Below are positions 1 to 6,317 of a DNA stretch of 54,588 bases, piece after piece (the stretch's first letter is position 1; the number at the start of each line of letters is the position of its first letter). This stretch comes from Bacteroidaceae bacterium. GTDB taxonomy: Bacteria > Bacteroidota > Bacteroidia > Bacteroidales > Bacteroidaceae. The DNA is taken from assembly GCA_017649485.1 (NCBI GenBank), contig JAGCGS010000029.1, positions 1-54,588 of the forward strand. The letters run 5' to 3'. The position numbers and the translations under genes were made by a program. The notes beneath the pieces are model-generated. The model searched no databases. It was not told the origin of the DNA and was given only the letters and a program-made list of their open reading frames with translations.

Positions 1-1
1 C

Positions 2-601
2 GCTATTCTCGAGTGGAATGAAGCGCTGATAGGCCTCACCGTAGGAGATAAATTAACCCAGGCTTTCTTCATGGCAGTATGTCCTCGTTCGGTAGGCTTT
101 GCCGCTATCGACCCTTTGACTTGGACTACCTCCTCCATGATTGTTTTCTCTGTTCTGATGTGGATAGGCGGTGGCTCTCAATCCACTGCTGGTGGTATTA
201 AGGTTAATACCTTTGCCGTGATGCTCTTGGATTTAAAAGCCATGTTGCGAGGCTCCGAACGAGTTGAGGTGTTTCATAGAGAATTGTCGAAGAACTCTAT
301 TCGTAGGTCCAATGCAACAGTGTTGATGTCGTTGGCAGTGCTTGGACTTGCTATCTTCATCCTCAATATCCTCGAGCCAGAGTTGCCTCTGAGAGCCGTA
401 TTCTATGAATGCCTGGGAGCCTTGAGTACCGACGGCTTCAGTCTGAATGCCACAGCATCGCTACATGATGCAGGTAAGATGTTTATGGTTCCCCTGATGT
501 TCATTGGCCGTCTGGGTATGATTACTATCCTCTTGGGTGTGGTGAAGCAAAAGAAAGTAGTGAACTATCGTTATCCAAGTGGTGAAATAATAATTAACTA
601 A
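2..601 (+). CDS. ktrB: KtrB/TrkH family potassium uptake protein, C-terminal part (5' truncated by window edge)
   Basis: This is the membrane ion-translocating subunit of a Ktr/Trk-type potassium uptake system. The open frame runs to the left edge, so only about 199 C-terminal codons are visible and the start lies outside the window. The signatures of the last two P-loop/membrane repeats are present: CPRSVGF resembles the selectivity-filter segment of the third repeat, and GGGSQSTAGGIKVNTF matches the conserved GG-S-STAGGIK-TT segment of the TrkH/KtrB family. A final hydrophobic helix and a short basic tail follow. The regulatory RCK partner starts 4 bases after the stop, so the two form an operon. 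Family members couple K+ entry to Na+ or H+; the coupling ion cannot be read from this fragment. Confidence 0.9.
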   Translation, partial: AILEWNEALIGLTVGDKLTQAFFMAVCPRSVGFAAIDPLTWTTSSMIVFSVLMWIGGGSQSTAGGIKVNTFAVMLLDLKAMLRGSERVEVFHRELSKNSIRRSNATVLMSLAVLGLAIFILNILEPELPLRAVFYECLGALSTDGFSLNATASLHDAGKMFMVPLMFIGRLGMITILLGVVKQKKVVNYRYPSGEIIIN

Positions 602-605
602 ATAT

Positions 606-1292
606 ATGAAATACATTGTAATCGGTTTAGGAGACTATGGCTATGTATTGGCAGAAGAACTTGCTGCTGTAGGTCATGAGGTGATAGGTGTAGATAAGGA
701 GTCCACACGTGTTGAATCCATTAAAGAGAAGTTGGCTGCAGCTTTCATGATGGATGCCACCGATGAGATGGCGTTGTCAGCCCTTCCTTTACATAATGTA
801 GATGCCGTGATTGTGGCCATTGGTGAGAACTTCGGCGTTTCCGTGCGAGTTACTGCCCTGCTCAAGCAGATGAAGGTTGAGCATATTTTTGCCCGTGCCA
901 ACGATGAGGTGCATCGTTCTGTGCTTCGTGCTTTTAATATTGAGAAACTTCTCTCGCCAGAGGCCGATGCCGCACATAACTTTGTAGAACGGATAGAGTT
1001 TGGTTATGACATAGAGACTTTCCACATAGATAAAGACCACATCGTGGCTAAGTTTAGTGTGCCTGAAAAGCTTGTAGGCTATTCCGTTCCACAGCTTAAT
1101 ATAACTGAAGAGTTTGGTTTGAAGCTCTTGGCAACCATCAGAGGAAAGGTACAGAAAAGCACCTTGGGCATTAACTTTACTGAGCGCAATGTGCTGTTGG
1201 AAATACCTGAAGATTTTGCTCTACAGACCGATGACCAACTTGTCATTTTTGGTAAGTACACAGACTTCCGTCGATTCTGGAATGCTATTTGA
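606..1292 (+). CDS. ktrA: KtrA/TrkA-type potassium channel regulatory subunit (RCK)
   Basis: This is the cytosolic regulatory subunit that gates the adjacent KtrB/TrkH channel in response to bound nucleotide. The 228 residues match a single-unit KtrA: an N-terminal Rossmann-like RCK_N domain (residues 1 to about 125) with the nucleotide motif GLGDYG at 7-12 and an acidic residue ending strand two (VDKE), followed by a TrkA_C domain from about 140. The full TrkA of gamma-proteobacteria is about twice this length because it carries two such units, so this one fits the Ktr arrangement. Spacing of 4 bases from the channel gene implies co-transcription. Family and role are clear; the choice between the Trk and Ktr name is less so. 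Confidence 0.9.
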   Translation: MKYIVIGLGDYGYVLAEELAAVGHEVIGVDKESTRVESIKEKLAAAFMMDATDEMALSALPLHNVDAVIVAIGENFGVSVRVTALLKQMKVEHIFARANDEVHRSVLRAFNIEKLLSPEADAAHNFVERIEFGYDIETFHIDKDHIVAKFSVPEKLVGYSVPQLNITEEFGLKLLATIRGKVQKSTLGINFTERNVLLEIPEDFALQTDDQLVIFGKYTDFRRFWNAI

Positions 1293-1386
1293 TAAGAAAA
1301 ATATAAGATGTTAGTAGGGTTGAATACTGTTAATAGTGGCAATTTGAATTTGAAAGAGTGTTGTTTTGAAAAAATGTTGTAAAAAA

Positions 1387-1418
1387 TTTGCGTATCACAA
1401 AACTTTGCCCTACATTTG
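1387..1418 (+). promoter_or_regulatory. Bacteroidetes-type promoter for tRNA-Ser
   Basis: A TTTG at 1387-1390 is followed after 20 bases by TACATTTG at 1411-1418, matching the Bacteroidetes -33 TTTG / -7 TAnnTTTG consensus. It lies 27 bases ahead of the mature tRNA-Ser 5' end. Confidence 0.75.
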
Positions 1419-1445
1419 CACCGCATTTGAGCGCAAGTGCGGATT

Positions 1446-1532
1446 GGAAGTTTGGGTGAGTGGCTGAAACCAGCAGTTTGCTAAACTGCCGTACGGGTAA
1501 CCGTACCGGGGGTTCGAATCCCCCAGCTTCCG
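1446..1532 (+). tRNA. tRNA-Ser (anticodon GCU)
   Basis: The 87-nt class II tRNA has a 7-bp acceptor stem (GGAAGTT with AGCTTCC), an anticodon stem 1473-1477/1485-1489 with loop TTGCTAA, anticodon GCT at 1480-1482, a long variable arm (ACGGGTAACCGT) and a T arm with GGTTCGAATCC. The anticodon reads AGC/AGU serine codons. CCA is not encoded. A good promoter lies just upstream. Confidence 0.95.
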
Positions 1533-1800
1533 CAAATGTGTGCAGATCACCGGAGATGAAATCGCTCCATTCCCCCCAACAAATTTTCTATATATTTGCT
1601 AATTCCTGTACATGACGCTTGCATCTATACTGGACTTTGAAGTATCTTTGTGCCAATTTTAACGCTCCCGCCTGTGTATAACCAGAAAAAGCCGTGCTAT
1701 CTTTGCAGACGGCACGGCTATTACATTTATGCAAAAGGATCTTTAACTTCTCTGCTATTCTAGCAAAAACAGCTTCGTTGCACCATAACACCGTTGCGCC
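1533..1800. other. Non-coding gap after tRNA-Ser
   Basis: No convincing gene is visible. Short open frames here lack recognisable protein features. The one notable structure is a hairpin at 1690-1719 (AGCCGTGC pairing with GCACGGCT), whose loop contains TATCTTTG, a possible -7 box. This may be a terminator or a small unannotated RNA; neither is supported further. Confidence 0.4.
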
Positions 1801-2014
1801 ATCACTGAAATATATTATTTGCTCAGAGCAAATGCCTCAATTAGTCGGAGCGAACGGCTTAATTAGTCGGAACAATTGACCTGGGGGTTCTCCGTTCGGA
1901 CGGATTTGTAATCCGTCCGCATTGATTATAAGGATTTGTAATCCGACAATATTTTTTACGCATTATAAATGCTCATATTCATTACGTTCGGATTGCAAAT
2001 TCGAACGAACGGAG
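1801..2014 (+). repeat. 214-bp palindrome-rich dispersed repeat, copy 1
   Basis: This stretch recurs, reverse-complemented and with the same length, at 42440-42653. I count about 10 substitutions over 214 aligned positions and no gaps, mostly transitions. It contains internal palindromes, including a perfect 23-nt one at 1897-1919 built around GGATTTGTAATCC and another around CGTTCGGATTGCAAATTCG near its right end. It has no coding capacity and no obvious target-site duplication. It may be a non-autonomous element or a structured intergenic repeat of this lineage. Confidence 0.9.
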
Positions 2015-2017
2015 ATC

Positions 2018-2033
2018 GTCAATGGTCAATGGT
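2018..2033. repeat. Two heptamers of the TCAATGG/TTGACCA type
   Basis: GTCAATGGTCAATGGT is two tandem copies of the heptamer that forms a 13-unit array inside nudC (24408-24498), read here on the other strand. Confidence 0.7.
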
Positions 2034-2073
2034 AAAATGTATGGGTATGGACCCATTTACATCTAAATAAAGA

Positions 2074-2094
2074 AGGGGAGCTTGAAACTCCCCT
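2074..2094 (-). terminator. Intrinsic terminator after the esterase gene
   Basis: A 7-bp stem, AGGGGAG (2074-2080) with CTCCCCT (2088-2094), sits directly after the stop codon of the minus-strand esterase/HAD gene. On that strand it is followed by CTTTATTT. The plus strand also has a T-run after it, so it could act in both directions. Confidence 0.75.
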
Positions 2095-2098
2095 CTTT

Positions 2099-3106
2099 TT
2101 ATTGTCCTCCCAATCTATCAAAAAATTCCATAACATCCTCCCAGGTTCTGTAAGGATCCTTCCCAAATTGGATATGTGTGCCCATAAAGGCACCAGTGCC
2201 GAAAGAGGTGTGCGCATCAATCAGATAATCGCCATAGCTCAGGTTCTTGTGGTTCGAGAGAATCAGGCGGTTATAAGCCGGTACTCCCAGCCATTGCTCC
2301 ACCCATCGCACTTGCTCAGCCCATGATTCTGGTTCATTGTAAGACGCAGAGGCTAAGATATAAATGTCATAAACTGCAGCCAACTTATGGAATGCCTTAA
2401 CAGCTGTTTCCATCGGTTTGCCGTCAGCTTTGCGCAGCGTATCTTCTATGCTGATGTAGAGGATAGGCCTTTCGCGATGTTCCTGACGGTCATCAACCCA
2501 TTGCACCACAGGCAATACACTGCGTACCAGCACATGGTCGTTGAGGTAATGACCGCCGTCGAATCTGATGGCTTGTGGGTAATGCTGCGTAAACAGGTCG
2601 AAGGTGTGCACCAGGTCATCGTGTATGCCATAGAGGGCAAACACACGGCTCCGTTCTTCATCGTTCACCCCCACAAAACAATGACCCGACACTTCCCTAA
2701 ACTCGTTCTGTAAAACCTTGTTTACCAAGAAGTCCTTGGCTCCGTCCTGACGGGGATTGCTGAAAGTAACCCTTCCCATCATATTATGCTCTGCCATAGT
2801 GTCGGCAATCTGGAAGGCAGGGTTCACAAGCAGACGGTCGAAGCCGTAAAGCATCTCGGTGTACATACCACCCATCGACGAGCCAATGATCATATCTGGT
2901 TTCTCCGTTTTGCAAATATTGTGCAGCAGTTCCATCGCTTCGGTTGGGCGGACGGGCAAGTCTGGTGAAATGACTGTCGCATTAGGAAGCAAGATACGTA
3001 AGCCTCTTGCAGAACCTGTTGCTCCTGATGAACCAAATCCATGGACATAGAGTATTTTTTTGCCGACCATTAAGTCCGGTCTTTTTTCTTGGGTGTTTTC
3101 TTCCAT
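2099..3106 (-). CDS. YqiA/YcfP-type alpha/beta hydrolase fused to a degenerate HAD (5'-nucleotidase-like) domain
   Basis: A two-domain protein of 335 residues. Residues 15-210 are a UPF0227 (YqiA/YcfP) type alpha/beta hydrolase: the oxyanion segment VHGFGSSG at 21-28, nucleophile Ser77 in GSSMGG, a candidate acid at D163/D164 and His186 in GGHYLND. Residues 215-325 resemble the 5'(3')-deoxyribonucleotidase HAD family, with ILASAS as motif II, Lys287 as motif III and DYLIDAH as motif IV. The family's motif I DxD appears as SIE in LYISIEDTL, so both catalytic aspartates seem lost and this half may be non-catalytic. The separate esterase at 31405-31992 is a paralogue of the first half only. An alternative start at Met13 would leave both domains intact. 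It is the last gene of a minus-strand cluster. Confidence 0.8.
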   Translation of the reverse strand: MEENTQEKRPDLMVGKKILYVHGFGSSGATGSARGLRILLPNATVISPDLPVRPTEAMELLHNICKTEKPDMIIGSSMGGMYTEMLYGFDRLLVNPAFQIADTMAEHNMMGRVTFSNPRQDGAKDFLVNKVLQNEFREVSGHCFVGVNDEERSRVFALYGIHDDLVHTFDLFTQHYPQAIRFDGGHYLNDHVLVRSVLPVVQWVDDRQEHRERPILYISIEDTLRKADGKPMETAVKAFHKLAAVYDIYILASASYNEPESWAEQVRWVEQWLGVPAYNRLILSNHKNLSYGDYLIDAHTSFGTGAFMGTHIQFGKDPYRTWEDVMEFFDRLGGQ

Positions 3107-3124
3107 TAAATAAATAAGGTGTTA

Positions 3125-3727
3125 TTAGATTGAACAAAAGAATGTAACCAGGAAAGGAACACTGAAATCTACACAGAATCCATGAAAGAGCGAGAGTACC
3201 ATGAACTGCTGTCCGCAGGTGCGGGTTATGATGGGTAGAGTGGTGTCCATAGTTGTGGCACCGCCTGAAGAAATGGGGGCGAGGGTACCAAACCAGCGTA
3301 TCATCAGTGGCGCACCAATCAGGGTGATAATCTCTCGTGCAATGTTTGCCAACAAAGCTACAGTGCCCAATTCGGCTCCCTTGTATTGCGTAATAAGGAT
3401 ACTTGACAGCGAGTAGTAGGCGAAACCGGAACCTGTTGCCAGGCAGTCGGCGACACTGCGATGGGGGAGCAGCAGACTAACCAGCAGACTTCCTGCTAAC
3501 GTGCCGGCTATGGTCAATACTGGCAGCCAAGCCAACTTTGGGTTCAATGCCCGAAACCGTTGCCAGGCGGTAGGGTCGTTGCCTACGCTGAAGCCTACAC
3601 TCACCAGCAGCGCACACAAAGCATAAAAACTGATGTCGCTTTGGGCAATATCGGCAGATATCAAGCCTGTATAGCCACTAATGACGCCTGCTATGAAGAA
3701 CGCGATGATGATGAGGCTACCTTTCAT
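3125..3727 (-). CDS. lysO: LysO-type lysine exporter, C-terminal half
   Basis: This is a 200-residue integral membrane protein corresponding to the C-terminal two thirds of the LysO (YbjE, DUF340) L-lysine exporter. Several hydrophobic helices and the conserved GSGFAYYSLSSIL region are visible, along with a glycine-rich segment (ISSGGATTMDTTLP). In E. coli one protein of about 299 residues does this job; here the family is split over two frames of 94 and 200 residues with an 11-base overlap. The overlap suggests translational coupling and a two-chain transporter rather than a broken gene, because both halves keep proper starts and intact helices. Confidence 0.8.
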   Translation of the reverse strand: MKGSLIIIAFFIAGVISGYTGLISADIAQSDISFYALCALLVSVGFSVGNDPTAWQRFRALNPKLAWLPVLTIAGTLAGSLLVSLLLPHRSVADCLATGSGFAYYSLSSILITQYKGAELGTVALLANIAREIITLIGAPLMIRWFGTLAPISSGGATTMDTTLPIITRTCGQQFMVLSLFHGFCVDFSVPFLVTFFCSI

Positions 3728-4001
3728 GTTCGTCTTTAGGTTGTCTGTTTACATACTTCCAAAGTAGCCAGGCGGTAACGAGGCTTCCTGTAGTGGCAAA
3801 GACGGTAATTAGCAGCGCCTCCAGTCCCAGTGAATCCAGACTGTTGATAATCTGTTCGTTGCTCCCGATGTTAAGCCCTAATAAAAACAATAGTGCCCAT
3901 ATCAGCACCGTAGTAACCTGCTGTACATGCGCTACCTGCCACTTTCGTAACAAGTATCCGCACAGGATACCACTAAACATCATAAGCACTACTGTCAGCA
4001 T
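3717..4001 (-). CDS. LysO-type lysine exporter, N-terminal half
   Basis: A 94-residue membrane protein with three hydrophobic stretches (about 1-19, 28-47, 60-82). It matches the N-terminal part of LysO/DUF340, including the LLFLLGLNIGSN segment. It ends within the start of the C-terminal half (11-base overlap), so the two are made together. It starts 4 bases after the dehydrogenase stop. The charged tail KDEHER is probably cytoplasmic. Confidence 0.75.
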   Translation of the reverse strand: MLTVVLMMFSGILCGYLLRKWQVAHVQQVTTVLIWALLFLLGLNIGSNEQIINSLDSLGLEALLITVFATTGSLVTAWLLWKYVNRQPKDEHER

Positions 4002-4005
4002 AACA

Positions 4006-4962
4006 CTAATTCACTACATTCACGGGCTTCCCCTCAATAAATGCCTTCACATTACCAACCAGGATTTCCATCAGTCTTACGCGAGCCTCTTGGGTTGCCC
4101 ATGCGATATGAGGTGTAATGTAACAGTTTTTAGCGGTGAGCAAAGGATTGTCAGGGGTAGGAGGCTCTGTTTCCAATACATCCATGCCGGCAGCCATAAT
4201 CTGTCCCTTGTTCAGCGCTTCTGCCAGGTCTGCCGCATTTACCACAGGCCCACGGCTTGTATTGATGATGATTGCATTGGGTTTCATTAGACGCAGACGT
4301 TCGGCATTCACCAGGTTCTTGGTAGAAGGGGTAAGTGGACAATGCAGACTGATAATGTCGCAATTGCGGAACAGGTCATCTAGCTCCATCTTCTTAATTT
4401 CAGGGGGCAGTTGGAACTCCGACTTTGAAGTGAATGCATATACATCCATACCAAAGCCGATGGCGATGCGTGCGGTGGCAGAGCCCGTGTTTCCCAGTCC
4501 TATGATACCGATTTTTTTTCCAGCCAACTCATACAATGGTGTGTCCATGAAACAGAAGTCCAGGCTCTTCACCCATGCTTGTTCGTGACTGATCTTATAC
4601 GCATAATCTCCTACATGGTTGTAAATGTTTAAGATATGGGCATATACCATCTGCGCCACTGAGTTTGTACTGTAGGCAGGAATGTTGGTCACCGTCACAC
4701 CATGTGCCTTGGCAGCCTCACAGTCAACGACGTTATAACCAGTAGCAATCACACCGATGTATTTCAGTTTGGGCAGCTGATCGAAATGTTCAGCCTTGAA
4801 GCATACTTTGTTAGTTAATACAATGTCAGCATCTGCTACACGTTCAAGCATTTCCTCTGGTGCAGTGCGATCGTAAATGGTGCACTCACCCAATGCATGC
4901 AATTCGTTCCAAGATAAATCGCCAGGGTTACCTGGATATCCGTCTAATACTACTATCTTCAT
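4006..4962 (-). CDS. D-2-hydroxyacid dehydrogenase (glycerate dehydrogenase-like)
   Basis: An NAD-dependent D-isomer-specific 2-hydroxyacid dehydrogenase of 318 residues, the usual length. The N-terminal substrate domain includes YIGVIATGYNVVD. The Rossmann motif GLGNTG lies at 155-160. The three catalytic residues sit in NTSRGP (Arg), ETEPP (Glu) and PHIAW (His). It most resembles glycerate/hydroxypyruvate reductases (HprA type), which would interconvert glycerate and hydroxypyruvate, but substrate specificity in this family cannot be fixed from sequence alone. It sits between rarA and the split lysO genes on the same strand. Confidence 0.85.
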   Translation of the reverse strand: MKIVVLDGYPGNPGDLSWNELHALGECTIYDRTAPEEMLERVADADIVLTNKVCFKAEHFDQLPKLKYIGVIATGYNVVDCEAAKAHGVTVTNIPAYSTNSVAQMVYAHILNIYNHVGDYAYKISHEQAWVKSLDFCFMDTPLYELAGKKIGIIGLGNTGSATARIAIGFGMDVYAFTSKSEFQLPPEIKKMELDDLFRNCDIISLHCPLTPSTKNLVNAERLRLMKPNAIIINTSRGPVVNAADLAEALNKGQIMAAGMDVLETEPPTPDNPLLTAKNCYITPHIAWATQEARVRLMEILVGNVKAFIEGKPVNVVN

Positions 4963-4970
4963 GTTCTTAT

Positions 4971-5020
4971 ATTAATGGGTTTAATGGGATTAATGGGTTT
5001 TGTGATCAATGGTCAATGGT
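4971..5020. repeat. Short tandem repeats between rarA and the dehydrogenase
   Basis: Three tandem nonamers of the form WTTAATGGG (4971-4997) are followed by TCAATGGTCAATGGT (5006-5020), two heptamers of the family seen in nudC. The array runs over the last few codons of rarA. Confidence 0.7.
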
Positions 5021-6278
5021 TCTCTCCCCACAAAGCTTTCATCCGTTCCTTATGCCTATCCTCTGCTGGGTTTGGTTGTGGCTCCCAAAAATGTTTACCT
5101 AGAAGGGCATCAGGCAGATATTGTTGTTTGATGAAATGTCCTGGGTAGTCATGGGCATACTTGTAGTCAGTGCCATAGCCAAGATCTTTCATCAGTTGGG
5201 TAGGGGAGTTGCGAAGGTGTAGCGGTACAGGCTGGTTACCAGACCTCTTCACCTCCTCCAGTGCGTTGCCAATAGCGAGGTATGCCGAGTTGCTTTTCGG
5301 ACTTGTAGCCAAGTAGATGGCTGTTTCTGCCAGTGGGATACGTCCTTCCGGCCAGCCTATCTTCATTAGTGTGTCAAAACAAGCGTTTGCCAACAACAGG
5401 GCATTAGGGTTAGCCAAGCCGATATCCTCGGCAGCCAAAATCACCAAACGACGGGCGATAAAGGCAGGGTCTTCACCTCCTTCAACCATACGAGCCAGCC
5501 AATAAACAGCGGCATCTGGGTCACTGCCTCGGATGCTCTTGATAAATGCAGAGATAATGTCGTAGTGCATCTCTCCGTCTTTGTCGTAAGCCAATGGATT
5601 CTGCTGTATGCGTTTCGCCACCAGTTCGTTGGTTATCACCACAGGATCGTGCTGTTCTGCCTGCACCACCAGTTCCAAGATATTCAGCAACTTACGAGCA
5701 TCGCCACCACTGAAGCGAAGCAGGTCAGTAGTATCCTTTAGCACTATCTGCCTTTTTTTCAGTTCAGTATCTGTATGGATGGCCCTATCTAACAGTTCCA
5801 ATAGGTCTTCCTTTTCCAGCGACTGTAGCGTATAAACCTGACAGCGAGATAACAAGGGGCGTATCACCTCAAATGACGGATTCTCGGTGGTGGCACCGAT
5901 GAGTGTTACAACGCCCTGCTCTACAGCCCCCAGCAGCGAGTCTTGCTGCGACTTGCTGAAGCGATGTATCTCATCGATAAACAGAATGGGACTTGCTTGT
6001 GAGAAGAAACGTGCGTGTTTGGCGCGATCGATTACCTCGCGTACGTCTTTTACGCCACTGGTCACTGCGCTGAGCGTATAAAAGGGAGTCTCTAATTTGT
6101 GGGCAATGATCTGTGCCAGCGTAGTCTTACCTACACCCGGCGGCCCCCACATAATGAAAGAGGAGATTTCCCCTTTATCAATCATTTGTCGCAGCACAGC
6201 CCCCTGTCCAACCAGATGTTTCTGGCCGATATACTCATCAAGAGTCTGTGGGCGTAGTCTTTCAGCTAACGGTTGCAT
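5013..6278 (-). CDS. rarA: Replication-associated recombination protein A (RarA/MgsA), AAA+ ATPase
   Basis: A clamp-loader-related AAA+ ATPase of 421 residues that acts at stalled replication forks. The Walker A motif GPPGVGKTT is at 45-53, Walker B reads LFIDEIHRF, sensor 1 lies in IGATTENPSFE, and the arginine finger region follows (LLSRC). The C-terminal half matches the MgsA/RarA tetramerisation region (GSDPDAAVYWLARM). Length and motif order are those of bacterial RarA. The extreme C-terminus overlaps a short intergenic-type tandem repeat at 5013-5020. It is preceded by DUF5686 on the same strand across a 39-bp gap that also carries heptamer repeats. Confidence 0.95.
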   Translation of the reverse strand: MQPLAERLRPQTLDEYIGQKHLVGQGAVLRQMIDKGEISSFIMWGPPGVGKTTLAQIIAHKLETPFYTLSAVTSGVKDVREVIDRAKHARFFSQASPILFIDEIHRFSKSQQDSLLGAVEQGVVTLIGATTENPSFEVIRPLLSRCQVYTLQSLEKEDLLELLDRAIHTDTELKKRQIVLKDTTDLLRFSGGDARKLLNILELVVQAEQHDPVVITNELVAKRIQQNPLAYDKDGEMHYDIISAFIKSIRGSDPDAAVYWLARMVEGGEDPAFIARRLVILAAEDIGLANPNALLLANACFDTLMKIGWPEGRIPLAETAIYLATSPKSNSAYLAIGNALEEVKRSGNQPVPLHLRNSPTQLMKDLGYGTDYKYAHDYPGHFIKQQYLPDALLGKHFWEPQPNPAEDRHKERMKALWGENH

Positions 6279-6289
6279 AATTTTATGTT

Positions 6290-6317
6290 CAACGGTTAAT
6301 CGTCAATGGTCCAATGG
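6290..6317. repeat. Degenerate heptamer repeat between DUF5686 and rarA
   Basis: The gap holds four imperfect heptamers related to TCAATGG/TTAACGG, the same family as the nudC array. It ends exactly at the DUF5686 stop codon. Confidence 0.55.

Noticed and set aside
1694-1879. Small gene of 61 codons after tRNA-Ser
   Set aside because: It spans a hairpin and runs into the dispersed repeat; no protein features support it.
1801-2014. Insertion sequence
   Set aside because: The repeat has no transposase frame, no clear terminal inverted repeats and no visible target duplication.
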